Positions 32,530 through 40,704 of a DNA stretch of 42,040 nt are shown in pieces. The DNA comes from Candidatus Dormiibacterota bacterium (GTDB lineage: Bacteria > Chloroflexota > Dormibacteria > Aeolococcales > Bog-877). The stretch lies in the NCBI GenBank assembly GCA_027313505.1, contig DAHVDN010000027.1:1-42040 (forward strand). The letters run 5' to 3'. Below the pieces are notes generated by a model that was given only the letters and a program-made list of their open reading frames with translations, made no database searches and was not told where the DNA came from. Within the stretch, counting starts at the first letter, position 1. Each line of letters begins with the position of its first letter. Both the position numbers and the translations under genes were made by a program.

Positions 32530-33983
32530 ATCTGGCCTTTCTTCAGGACCTCGCCCCGATAGGCATCCTTGCCTTGGGGGCCGCGAGCTGTGTCGCATTG
32601 GATCTCCGAGACCAGCACCCGGGCTTCTGGGGGCGCCCCCTGAGTCGCTGGGTGACGTTGGCGGCGCTGGCCCTGGCATTCCTGGCGAGTGTGGGATTCT
32701 GGCGCAGCTCCTATGGCGCTGCCCCTCCCGACATCGAGCACGGCAGTTTTCTGATTGACAGGTTTGCTCTCTTCTTTTACCCGGCAGGGATCGCCGCAGC
32801 GGGCGCCGTACTGCTCTGTGGGGCGGATTCCGAGACCGAGCTCGACCCCCATGTCGGGGTCTACCACGCCCTTCTGCTGGTGGCGACCGGTGGTGTTCTT
32901 TTCACCGCTTCGGCGGCGGACCTTGTCAGCCTCGCGGTTGGGTTGGCGATGACCTCGTTACCGCTCTCCCTGGCCCTTGGACTGCGAAAGACCGACCCCG
33001 GCGGCACTCGCACTGCGCTGCGGGCGCTCTCGATCAGCGCGGCGCTGCTCGCCGTATTCATAGGGGGTGAGGCGGTCCTCGCCGGAGTGACGGGGGCCAC
33101 AAGTCTCAGATCGATCGCCGCTCAGCCGCTTCCGGTTGACGCCCTGCTTGCGCTGTCCTCCCTTTTGATCCTGATTGGGGCGGCCGGGCAGATTGGCATT
33201 TTCCCCATGGGGGCATGGAAAGTGGATGAGGTCTTGTCCGGGCCCCTTTTGCCCGCCGTAGCGCGAACGGTCCTCATGGCGTTGGCGGCCACCGCCGCCC
33301 TCCTGCGGCTGCTTCCTGGAGCCATGGCTTCGGCCCCGGGCGACTGGACCGTAACAATCTCCGTGCTGGCCGGAGGCACCCTTGTCGGGGCTCCGCTGAT
33401 GGCACTTCGTGCGCGTCGACTCGTAGCCGTGGTGCACTACCTCCTGGTGGCCCAGGTGGCGCTGACCCTGGTTGCAATGACAGCGGTATCCGCGACCGCC
33501 GTCGCCGGCATCCTCTATCTGCTCTTGGGGTTCGTACCGGCGGGGGCGGCGGCGCTTGGGCTCCTAGGAGCGTTTCGGATCGCGGGAGAACGCGACGACG
33601 CGCCCGGCGTCAGGGGGCTTTGGGCCCGTTCACCCGTGTTGTCCGGGTTGCTCGTCCTACTCCTGGCGGCGACGGCGGGGGTGCCGCCGCTGGTGGGTTT
33701 CTTCAGCCGCCTGTTCTCTCTGGAGGCGGCCACGAGAGGTGGGTTCGGGTGGTTGGTCTGGGTCGCTCTGGTCTCCGGCGTGCTGTCATCTGTGGCCGCC
33801 TTCCGCTGGATTTTGCTGCTGTTTGACAGCAGGGTGGATGGAGCTGAGCTGGAGCTACCGAGCCGCACAGTGATGATCGGAGTCGGTCTCTGCGCGGCGA
33901 CGTTCCTGGGATTCGTAGTCGCGCTCGGTCCGATCATGGGAATAGCCGCACGGGCAGCCCTCCCGCCGCTGTTCGGCCCCTGA
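32526..33983 (+). CDS. nuoN: NuoN-like antiporter-fold protein, divergent
   Basis: A 485-residue protein, the last of the cluster. NuoN landmarks are 'D-R-F-A-L-F-F' near 75, 'G-L-A-M-T-S-L-P-L' (G-I-E-L-x-S-L-P-L in NuoN) and 'I-G-I-F-P-M-G-A-W-K-V-D' (the x-x-V-P-F-H-x-W-x-P-D region). The Glu of TM5 (E. coli Glu133) is Ala, and Lys217 is Gln. The third conserved Lys is replaced by a hydrophobic residue. A 'G-V-P-P-L-V-G-F-F-S-R' motif near 400 (G-I-P-P-x-x-G-F) firmly supports the family. The ATG overlaps the NuoM-like stop by 4 bp. It ends 11 bp from the convergent aldolase gene. Confidence 0.82.
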   Translation: MNLAFLQDLAPIGILALGAASCVALDLRDQHPGFWGRPLSRWVTLAALALAFLASVGFWRSSYGAAPPDIEHGSFLIDRFALFFYPAGIAAAGAVLLCGADSETELDPHVGVYHALLLVATGGVLFTASAADLVSLAVGLAMTSLPLSLALGLRKTDPGGTRTALRALSISAALLAVFIGGEAVLAGVTGATSLRSIAAQPLPVDALLALSSLLILIGAAGQIGIFPMGAWKVDEVLSGPLLPAVARTVLMALAATAALLRLLPGAMASAPGDWTVTISVLAGGTLVGAPLMALRARRLVAVVHYLLVAQVALTLVAMTAVSATAVAGILYLLLGFVPAGAAALGLLGAFRIAGERDDAPGVRGLWARSPVLSGLLVLLLAATAGVPPLVGFFSRLFSLEAATRGGFGWLVWVALVSGVLSSVAAFRWILLLFDSRVDGAELELPSRTVMIGVGLCAATFLGFVVALGPIMGIAARAALPPLFGP

Positions 33984-33994
33984 CCGTCGCGCGG

Positions 33995-34930
33995 TCAGCC
34001 GCCCGACCCGTATCCCGCCAGGAGGCCGTGGACCTTGGCGGTCATGGCTAGGGCCTCTTCCATGGGGCGCTGCCACATGTTCCGGCCGAAGATGAATCCA
34101 GTCGCCCCAGCCGCCATGCAGTCGTCGATTCGTCTCAGCAGTGAAGCGTCGTCGAGCTTGCTACCGCCCGCGAAGATGACCAGAGACCGACCTCCGGAGT
34201 GGATCACCCTGGCAAGCATCTCCCTGCGGTCCTCGACAAGTGAGTCGTAGGGGGCAGGAGATGCCGCATCTGCCGGGCCGTGGTCGCGGGGAATGTTGAT
34301 CTTGATCACGTCTGCACCCATCTCGGCGGCAACCCGGGCCGCGTAGTCGATGGCGTAAAGGCTGTCCTGTCCCCCTTTCTGGGCCACCGCTGAACCTCTT
34401 GGGTAGGACCAGCAGATCAGGGGCATTCCGAAGCGCTCGCAGTCGCGCCGCACCTCGTTCATCTGACGAAGGTCGCGATCCTGCGCAGGCGAGCCCACGT
34501 AGCAGGTATAGCCCACCGCAACCGCTCCCAGACGCACGGCATCTTCGACCGAGGATGTGAGTGGTGAGAACGCCTGGTCGGAGCTGGGCACGGTGGTCCT
34601 GCCGTTGACCTTCAAGACCAGCGGCAGCCGTCCGGCATATGTGGACAGATACTTGCTCGCGAGTCCGATCTGTAGTGCGATCCCCGAGTAGTTGCCCTCC
34701 AGCGCGAGCCGGCATTGGAACTCTGGCTCCTTGGAGGGGGGGTTGGAGAAGAAGTCGACCGGTCCGTGCTCCAGCCCCTGGTCCAAGGGTAGCAACAGCA
34801 AAGTACCGTTGCCCGGCCCGTGGTCATAGAGGAGGGTGTGCAGGCGCGCTCGCTTACCCTGGGATAGATTCAGGTCGTCGAGATGAGGACGGGTCGGCAC
34901 CGAACGCTCAGACGAGGTGTTTGTGGTCAT
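33995..34930 (-). CDS. fbaB: class I fructose-bisphosphate aldolase (DhnA/FbaB type)
   Basis: A 311-residue Schiff-base aldolase of the DhnA family, found in archaea and some bacteria. It has 'L-L-P-L-D-Q-G-L-E-H-G' near residue 48, 'A-V-G-Y-T-C-Y-V-G-S', the active-site lysine in 'A-D-V-I-K-I-N-I-P', and phosphate-binding 'F-A-G-G-S-K' and 'G-F-I-F-G-R-N-M-W-Q' near the end. It cleaves or forms fructose-1,6-bisphosphate; eno in the same window shows that glycolysis or gluconeogenesis is active. It is divergent from the ABC exporter and convergent with nuoN. No bifunctional phosphatase features are obvious. Confidence 0.93.
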   Translation of the reverse strand: MTTNTSSERSVPTRPHLDDLNLSQGKRARLHTLLYDHGPGNGTLLLLPLDQGLEHGPVDFFSNPPSKEPEFQCRLALEGNYSGIALQIGLASKYLSTYAGRLPLVLKVNGRTTVPSSDQAFSPLTSSVEDAVRLGAVAVGYTCYVGSPAQDRDLRQMNEVRRDCERFGMPLICWSYPRGSAVAQKGGQDSLYAIDYAARVAAEMGADVIKINIPRDHGPADAASPAPYDSLVEDRREMLARVIHSGGRSLVIFAGGSKLDDASLLRRIDDCMAAGATGFIFGRNMWQRPMEEALAMTAKVHGLLAGYGSGG

Positions 34931-34994
34931 CCCCCGAGGTTACAACGTCGCATCGACCGATGTGAGAAATTCGGTGGGCGTGATAATCGGCACT

Positions 34995-35795
34995 GTGGCA
35001 GCCGACCTTCCCGTTCCAGATGCGGTCGTCTTCGAAGGCATCGGTAAGACATTCGAGGACCGGGTGGCGGTGGGCCAGTTGGACATGTCGATCCGGCCCG
35101 GCGAACTGTTTGGGCTGATCGGTCCCAACGGCGCGGGCAAGACCACCACGATCAAGATGGCGGTCGGCCTGTTGAGGCCCTCAGTGGGCAGGGTGCTGAT
35201 CTGCGGGTACGATATCCAGCGAGACGGCACGGAGGCGCGGCGCCGCCTCGGCTACGTTCCGGACAGCGCACCTCTTTACGACAAGTTGACCGGCCTGGAG
35301 ATGCTGGAGTTGGCGGCAGACCTTCATGGGATCAGCAAGGAGCGGCGCCGCCGGAGAATACCGGCGCTCCTTGCGGCGCTGGCTCTGGAGCCCTCGGCCA
35401 GCCAATTGGTGCAATCCTATTCAAGAGGGATGCGGCAGAAGCTGGCGCTCTGTGCCGCTCTGATACACGACCCCCCAGTCCTCTTCCTGGACGAACCGAC
35501 TGTGGGGCTGGACCCGCAGTCCGCGCGGCAGCTCAAGGTGATGCTTCGCAGCCTCTGCGAGACAGGGCATACGGTGTTTCTCAGCACCCATGCGCTGGAG
35601 ATTGCCAGCGCGCTGTGTGATCGGGTTGGCATCTTCAATGAGGGCCGCTTGGTTGCAATCGGTACCGTGCCCGAGTTGGAGCGCGGGGCTGGCTTAGGAA
35701 CCGGCGCCACGGGTGCTCTGGAGAGTGCATTCCTGAAGGTGACAGGGGGTCAAGATCAGGAGACTTCAGGACTCATCTCCGCTTTGAGTGCATGA
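34995..35795 (+). CDS. ABC transporter ATP-binding protein
   Basis: A roughly 266-residue ATPase. It has Walker A 'G-P-N-G-A-G-K-T-T', the signature 'Y-S-R-G-M-R-Q-K-L', Walker B 'V-L-F-L-D-E-P' and the switch His in 'F-L-S-T-H-A'. It is of the exporter type that partners ABC-2-like permeases, and its stop overlaps the permease gene. The start is uncertain: GTG 34995 is used; GTG 34980 or the frame from 34917 (which runs into the divergent aldolase start) are possible. A GATAAT at 34982-34987 lies just before GTG 34995 and could be the -10 of a leaderless mRNA. The exported substrate is unknown. Confidence 0.9.
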   Translation: MAADLPVPDAVVFEGIGKTFEDRVAVGQLDMSIRPGELFGLIGPNGAGKTTTIKMAVGLLRPSVGRVLICGYDIQRDGTEARRRLGYVPDSAPLYDKLTGLEMLELAADLHGISKERRRRRIPALLAALALEPSASQLVQSYSRGMRQKLALCAALIHDPPVLFLDEPTVGLDPQSARQLKVMLRSLCETGHTVFLSTHALEIASALCDRVGIFNEGRLVAIGTVPELERGAGLGTGATGALESAFLKVTGGQDQETSGLISALSA

Positions 35796-37458
35796 CCGTC
35801 CCATGGTGAGGTCGGCGCCGCTTCTCGGATCCCACGGCCGGCTCCCCACCGCAACAGCGCAGCTGCTGGGGCTGGCGGTCGCTGGCTTGCGCAGTGCCAG
35901 GAACTCCTGCTGGCGCAGCGGCAGCGCGCGTCGATTGGCCACGATGGGCGCACCTGGGGTCGGCGTTTTGGTATGGGTCGCGGCAACCCCGATTGTGGAA
36001 CAACTCCTCAGGCATTCTGATCTTCAGCGGGGGAGCCATCTGCTCGGGATACTGTCCGCCCTGATGGTGGTCTTGGTTGCCTTCACCCTCGGCACTTCGG
36101 TGAGCTTCGCCCTGGCAGCCGTCTACTTCGCTCGGGATGTGGAATGGCTGCTGGTGACCCCAATCAGCCCTCGGCTCTTCCTGGCACATAGGCTCCTATC
36201 TCAACTCCTCTTAGGAGTGTGCATCGGGGCCGCCGTTGGCGGCCCGGTCGTTTTGGGAGCCGCGGTGGTGTTCCACAGCCCGGGCCTAATCCCCATGACG
36301 CTGGTGGTCCTGTGCTCACTCCTGGTAGTTCCAATGGCCCTGGCTCTGCTTGCGGTGGTCTCCCTGGTTCGTGTGGTGCCGGCAAGTCGGGTGAAGGACG
36401 CAGCCGCCATCCTGGTCGGCTTGGTCGGCTTTGGAGTCGCCGCCGTGGACATAGGTGCCACGGTTGGGAGCGGCGCTGCCCCAGGCTTTGGGGTCGGCGC
36501 CTTGGCGCAAGGGATACACACCGCGTCCTGGCTTCCTTCCACATGGGCAGCCACCAGCCTCCTCGACTCGGCTCGCGGCCAGTGGGAACCGGCGATACTC
36601 CTTATGACGGCCCAGGTGGCGCTGGCGGTCGCGGTTGCCGCGGGCGCTATTTGGGTCGCCGGGCCGATGCTGCGCGAGGGTTGGTTTCGCTCTCAGATGG
36701 CGGGTCGCCGCCGTTCTGGTCGGACTCCCAACTTCATCCGCCTACCGCCGGCCTTAGCGGTGGTCCGCAAGGACTGGCGCACGCTGCGGCGAGATCCGGC
36801 TCAGTTGATCCAGCTGCTTTTGCCGATAGGCCTTTTTGGGGTCTACCTGTTGGCGCCGAGGAACGGAGGAGTGGGCCTGGGCGCGTTCCACAGCTTTCCG
36901 ATCTGGTACGGGCCCCTCGTCACCTCCGCCTTCGCGGCGCTCTTTGCGGCCAGCGGCCTCGGATTGCGTGCAGTCGGTTCTGAGGGCCGGCAATTCTGGT
37001 GCCTCAGGACGGCCCCACTTCCCTCGCGGACCCTGCTGTTGGGCAAGCTGGCGCTGCCTGCCTTGGTGGCCACCGGTGCCAGTCTGGTCCTTATGATCAC
37101 CACCGAGGTGAGGGTCGGCGCCACCCTCGGCCAGATGGCTTTTTCGGCCATCCTGCTGGCGGTCTGTGTGCTCGGTCTCAGCTCTCTGTCCACCGGATTG
37201 GGCGCGGTGTGGCCCCGTCTCGATTGGACGGATCCAAGGCGGGCTGTGGGGATCTGGATGGCAATCCTCTTCATGGTGGTTGGCGCCGCCTACATCGCGG
37301 TATGCGTGGTGGCACTCACCCTGGGACTTTTGATCACCAGCCATGCCACCTTTCAGTCCGAGGCGCTGGCGCTGCTGACCTGCGGATTTGTCGCCGGGGT
37401 AGTGTCGCTGGCCGCTTTGAGGGCAGGGAATCGCAGCCTGGGCAGGATGGACATCTGA
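35788..37458 (+). CDS. ABC exporter permease, large membrane protein
   Basis: A 556-residue protein with about 12-14 hydrophobic helices, of the 'putative ABC exporter' permease type. 'R-D-V-E-W-L-L-V-T-P-I-S-P-R-L-F-L-A-H-R-L' near residue 110 is the motif these proteins share, and a similar repeat 'F-W-C-L-R-T-A-P-L-P-S-R-T-L-L-L-G-K' begins the second half, so it looks like a fused duplicate of two permease halves. GTG 35788 overlaps the ATPase stop, with ATG 35803 as alternative. A promoter for the next gene lies within its last codons. Substrate unknown. Confidence 0.82.
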   Translation: MHDRPMVRSAPLLGSHGRLPTATAQLLGLAVAGLRSARNSCWRSGSARRLATMGAPGVGVLVWVAATPIVEQLLRHSDLQRGSHLLGILSALMVVLVAFTLGTSVSFALAAVYFARDVEWLLVTPISPRLFLAHRLLSQLLLGVCIGAAVGGPVVLGAAVVFHSPGLIPMTLVVLCSLLVVPMALALLAVVSLVRVVPASRVKDAAAILVGLVGFGVAAVDIGATVGSGAAPGFGVGALAQGIHTASWLPSTWAATSLLDSARGQWEPAILLMTAQVALAVAVAAGAIWVAGPMLREGWFRSQMAGRRRSGRTPNFIRLPPALAVVRKDWRTLRRDPAQLIQLLLPIGLFGVYLLAPRNGGVGLGAFHSFPIWYGPLVTSAFAALFAASGLGLRAVGSEGRQFWCLRTAPLPSRTLLLGKLALPALVATGASLVLMITTEVRVGATLGQMAFSAILLAVCVLGLSSLSTGLGAVWPRLDWTDPRRAVGIWMAILFMVVGAAYIAVCVVALTLGLLITSHATFQSEALALLTCGFVAGVVSLAALRAGNRSLGRMDI

Positions 37459-37476
37459 GCCCGGTTGTGGTATAAC
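37448..37476 (+). promoter_or_regulatory. sigma-70-type promoter for the methyltransferase gene
   Basis: TGGACA (37448-37453) and TATAAC (37471-37476) are separated by exactly 17 bp, each matching the consensus at 5 of 6 positions; TG precedes the -10 in extended form (TGGTATAAC). The -35 falls in the last codons of the permease gene. Transcription would start near 37483, upstream of an AGGAG at 37486-37490. Confidence 0.7.
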
Positions 37477-37512
37477 GCCACTTCCAGGAGCCTGATCTGG
37501 GATGCTGGACTG

Positions 37513-38316
37513 GTGGACGACTCTCCCGAGGAGATGAATCGGCGCTGGTGGGATGAGCGTGCGGGGATTCATGCCACCTCAGCGCTCTATGACCTTCCGA
37601 GCTTTCGGGCGGGACGGTCCACACTGCTTCCGTTCGAATTGGAGGAGTTGGGTGAGGTCGCCGACCTCACCCTTCTGCATCTTCAGTGCCACATCGGGCT
37701 GGACACCCTCTCCTGGTCACGGCTGGGTGCCGCCGTGACTGGACTGGATTTCTCTCCCCCTGCGATCGCCTTGGCGCGACAGGTTGCTGCAGAGCTGGAC
37801 CTGGAAGCTGAGTTTGTGCTGGCCACAGTAGAAGAGGCGCCGCACGTTCTCGGCAGGCAGTTCGACATCGTCTATTCCGGCCGGGGAGCCCTGTGCTGGT
37901 TGCCATCAGTTCAGAGGTGGGCCGAGGTGGTTGGTCAGCTGCTCCGACCCGGAGGGCGACTCTACTTGGCGGAGTTCCATCCCCTGACGGATGCTATGGC
38001 TGGTGACGAGCCGCGTTTCGAAGTGGATTATCGGGAGGGGTCTGTTGTCACGGACTCCAGTCCCGGGGACTACACAGACCGAGACCTGGAAACGGTGAAC
38101 AACGACACATTTGAGTGGGTACACCCTCTGGGCTCAGTGGTGACGGCGCTGTTCCAGGCTGGGTTGGTGGTGGAGCAGTTGGTGGAGCGGGAAGAGACCT
38201 ACTTCCAACGGTTTCCGGGGCTGGTGGCCGCCAGCCCGGGCGTTTGGCAGTTTCCCTCGGATCGGCCCCAAATTCCCCTCTCGTACTCCCTGAGAGCCAG
38301 CAAGCCCACCAGGTGA
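37513..38316 (+). CDS. SAM-dependent methyltransferase (class I)
   Basis: A 267-residue protein. The SAM-binding region reads 'L-L-H-L-Q-C-H-I-G-L-D-T' then 'V-T-G-L-D-F-S' near residue 85, a class I Rossmann methyltransferase of the kind with an H-x-x-C-x-x-G-x-D motif. The acceptor is unknown. GTG 37513 is used, with ATG 37534 as a shorter option. The AGGAG at 37486 is too far upstream for either, so the start is not settled. Its own promoter lies at 37448-37476. It ends 11 bp before the -35 of the SRP RNA promoter. Confidence 0.85.
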   Translation: MDDSPEEMNRRWWDERAGIHATSALYDLPSFRAGRSTLLPFELEELGEVADLTLLHLQCHIGLDTLSWSRLGAAVTGLDFSPPAIALARQVAAELDLEAEFVLATVEEAPHVLGRQFDIVYSGRGALCWLPSVQRWAEVVGQLLRPGGRLYLAEFHPLTDAMAGDEPRFEVDYREGSVVTDSSPGDYTDRDLETVNNDTFEWVHPLGSVVTALFQAGLVVEQLVEREETYFQRFPGLVAASPGVWQFPSDRPQIPLSYSLRASKPTR

Positions 38317-38326
38317 TGATGTGAGG

Positions 38327-38355
38327 GTGGCACCGGGATGCCGGTGCGCTAGAAT
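38327..38355 (+). promoter_or_regulatory. promoter of the SRP RNA gene
   Basis: GTGGCA (38327-38332), a 17-bp spacer and TAGAAT (38350-38355). Transcription would begin about 7 bases later, near 38362, which is exactly where the SRP RNA terminal helix begins. The two predictions support each other. Confidence 0.6.
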
Positions 38356-38361
38356 CTGCCT

Positions 38362-38630
38362 GATCGCGCTAGACGGGGAGTTAGCGGTGCCCTGTACCCG
38401 CAATCCGCTACAGCGGGGTCGAACTCCCCTCCGAGGGGGGGTGTCATCGGGTCGGCTCCTCATTACCGGGCGTTGAAATCCGGGTCCGGCGCAGCCAATC
38501 ACCGCCAACCCCGTCAGGTCCGGAAGGAAGCAGCGGTACGCGGAGCGACTGGAGTGTCGTCGGGCTCCCCGGGTCTAGCTCGGGGTGGGGTAAGCGCCGG
38601 GGATGTCTCAACGAAGAGGGGTGCGCGATC
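38362..38630 (+). ncRNA. ffs: signal recognition particle RNA, large bacterial type
   Basis: About 269 nt. The ends pair: GATCGCGC (38362-38369) with GCGCGATC (38623-38630). An Alu-domain core starts with GGGGAGTTAGCGGTGCCC near 38374, and the conserved domain IV lies at about 38513-38536 (GTCAGGTC then CGGAAGGAAGCAGCGG), the Ffh-binding site. The large form with an Alu domain is known from Bacillus-type, Chloroflexi and related bacteria, not from E. coli. dnaX follows at once, a common gene order. Confidence 0.93.
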
Positions 38631-38642
38631 ATCTTGAGCAAC

Positions 38643-40328
38643 ATGAACTCGGTGCGACAGAGCCTATATCTGAAATACCGCCCTCAGCGCTTTGGCGACC
38701 TGGTCGGCCAGGAGGTGGTGGCGAGAACTCTGCGCAATGCTGTTCGTGAGGGCCGGTTCGCGCACGCCTACCTGTTCACCGGTATCCGGGGAACCGGGAA
38801 GACTTCGGCGGCGAGGATCCTGGCCCGTGCGATCAACTGTGTGACGCCGGATGACGGCGAGCCCTGCGGGCGATGCAGCCCCTGTGAGTCGGTGGCCGCG
38901 GGACGCAGCCTTGACGTGATCGAGATCGACGCTGCCACCAACCGCGGGATCGACGAGATTCGGGACCTGCGGGAGCGCGCGCAGTTTCTGCCCAGCGAGC
39001 TGCGCATGAAGGTCTACATCATCGACGAGGCCCACATGCTGACGGCGGACGCAGGAAATGCCTTCCTCAAAACCCTTGAGGAGCCGCCGGAGCATGCCTG
39101 TTTCATTCTGGCGACCACCGAGCCCCATCGCTTGACGGAGACTGTCCTGTCCCGTTGCCAGCGATTCGACTTTCGCCGGATACCCGTCGAGGCGATGGCG
39201 GGGCACCTGGGGAGTATCTGCGCCCAGGAGGGAGTCCCGACCTCGCCGGAGGTCATGAACCTGGTGGCGCAAGCTGGGAGCGGCTCACTTCGAGATGCGG
39301 AGTCGCTGCTTGACCGCTTGATCGGGTCCGACGAGGGTGTAGCCGATCTTGGAATGGTGCGCACGGCGCTTGGAATGGCGGAACCCGAAAAGCTGAGCAC
39401 TCTTGCAGATGCCCTCTCCAAGGGTGAGCTGGGGGTCGCCTGGAAGGAGTTGCATCAGCTCGCTGGGGCCGGTGTTGAGCCCCGCCAGCTCTTGCGCTCC
39501 CTCGCCTGGCTCGCTCGGGACCGCCAGTGGGCCGAGCTGGAGAGCGGTCGCACTGGCCGGCACTTCTGGCTAGACCTGATGGACGCCTGCGCCCACGGAG
39601 TTAACCAACTTCGGAGAGCCGACGACCCTTGGATGGTCCTCGAGGTGATTCTGCTCAAGGTCGGTGCAGCGTACTCACTGACAGCCGCTGTCGCGCCGAC
39701 GGCAGCTGCCCCCGGTACGCCTTCCCCACGGCCATCGTCGAGTGCCCCCGTCCCCTCGACCAAGGTGGGCGTCGCACAAAATACCTCCTCAAAGCAGCCA
39801 CCCGCGTACGCTGAGCCAGCGCCCGCCGGTCAGCCAGAGTTCCCCAATGGAGAGCCAGGATCAGTGCTCGTCATTGCAGCGGAAGACGAACCGGAAGTGG
39901 CCCCGCAGTCGCTGACCGCTGCGGCCACGACTTTGAGCGGCATTCCTGCACCCGCCTGGCAGCGGCGCTGGCCCGAGGTGATTCAGTGGGCCCAGCAGCA
40001 CCATCACGGTCCCTTTGCCGCCCTGGCGCGGGAGACCAGGTCGAGCGCGTTGAGCGACGACCGTCTCACAGTTGAGGTGCGCTACCCGTGGCATTTGGGG
40101 CAGCTCAAGCTACCGGCCAATCTGGTGATTCTGGAGCAGGCGTGCCGAGAGGTTCTCGGAGGCGGATACAAGGTCAACCTTGTACTGGCTGGTGAGGCCG
40201 CGGCCGAGCCTCCCCCCGACGAGGGCGCACCCAGCGCGTTGGGTATGGCACTTAAACACTTTCCCGGAAGCGTCGTTCGCAAGGTGGACTTTCATGAACC
40301 CGGGGGGCAGGCTCCGGCTGCGCCCTAG
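38643..40328 (+). CDS. dnaX: DNA polymerase III gamma/tau subunit
   Basis: The clamp-loader ATPase. Counting from ATG 38643, Walker A is G47-I-R-G-T-G-K-T54, the zinc cysteines are C66, C75, C78 and C81, Walker B is in 'V-Y-I-I-D-E-A-H', and the SRC motif appears as 'L-S-R-C-Q-R-F'. A Pro/Ala/Ser-rich linker (about 350-430) precedes the C-terminal tau domain. TTG 38634 is an alternative start. No A-AAA-AAG slippery site was seen, so a frameshifted gamma form is not indicated. ybaB and recR follow in the usual order dnaX-ybaB-recR. Confidence 0.95.
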   Translation: MNSVRQSLYLKYRPQRFGDLVGQEVVARTLRNAVREGRFAHAYLFTGIRGTGKTSAARILARAINCVTPDDGEPCGRCSPCESVAAGRSLDVIEIDAATNRGIDEIRDLRERAQFLPSELRMKVYIIDEAHMLTADAGNAFLKTLEEPPEHACFILATTEPHRLTETVLSRCQRFDFRRIPVEAMAGHLGSICAQEGVPTSPEVMNLVAQAGSGSLRDAESLLDRLIGSDEGVADLGMVRTALGMAEPEKLSTLADALSKGELGVAWKELHQLAGAGVEPRQLLRSLAWLARDRQWAELESGRTGRHFWLDLMDACAHGVNQLRRADDPWMVLEVILLKVGAAYSLTAAVAPTAAAPGTPSPRPSSSAPVPSTKVGVAQNTSSKQPPAYAEPAPAGQPEFPNGEPGSVLVIAAEDEPEVAPQSLTAAATTLSGIPAPAWQRRWPEVIQWAQQHHHGPFAALARETRSSALSDDRLTVEVRYPWHLGQLKLPANLVILEQACREVLGGGYKVNLVLAGEAAAEPPPDEGAPSALGMALKHFPGSVVRKVDFHEPGGQAPAAP

Positions 40329-40358
40329 AATGGACGGGATCAGCAGTGGGGGAGACAG

Positions 40359-40676
40359 GTGCCGCAATTCAATCCGAAACAGGTACGCCAGCTGCAGCAG
40401 AACCTCGCCCGTCAATGGGAACAAGCTCAGCAGAGCCTGGCGACCCAGGAGGTCGAGGGCTCAGCCGGCGGGGGTGCCGTCCTGGTCCGTTGCAATGGTC
40501 AGCAAAGAGTGACGGCCGTCACCGTTGATTCCGCGGTCCTGGAAGAGGGCAGCGAGTTGATTGCCGATCTGGTACAGGCGGCGGTCAACGATGCCCTGGA
40601 TCGCTCCCGAGAGCTGGCCGCTCGCTCAATGGAGGCGATCATGCCGCCGGGAATGCTACCCCCGGGGATGTTCTGA
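40359..40676 (+). CDS. YbaB/EbfC family nucleoid-associated protein
   Basis: A 105-residue DNA-binding dimeric protein of the YbaB/EbfC family. It has an N-terminal coiled helix (about 5-30, 'V-R-Q-L-Q-Q-N-L-A-R-Q-W-E-Q-A'), then two strands around 'G-G-A-V-L-V-R-C-N-G' and 'V-T-A-V-T-V-D', a helix 'I-A-D-L-V-Q-A-A-V-N-D-A' and a Met/Pro-rich tail 'M-P-P-G-M'. The position between dnaX and recR is conserved across bacteria. The start is GTG 40359, with a purine-rich GGGGGAGA upstream. The role is thought to be chromosome organisation. Confidence 0.92.
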   Translation: MPQFNPKQVRQLQQNLARQWEQAQQSLATQEVEGSAGGGAVLVRCNGQQRVTAVTVDSAVLEEGSELIADLVQAAVNDALDRSRELAARSMEAIMPPGMLPPGMF

Positions 40677-40704
40677 TCCGGCTCTCAATGACCGGCCTCT
40701 AGCG

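Noticed and set aside
39660-39900. Programmed frameshift in dnaX
   Set aside because: No A-AAA-AAG type slippery heptamer; the Pro/Ala-rich linker stays in frame through the whole gene.
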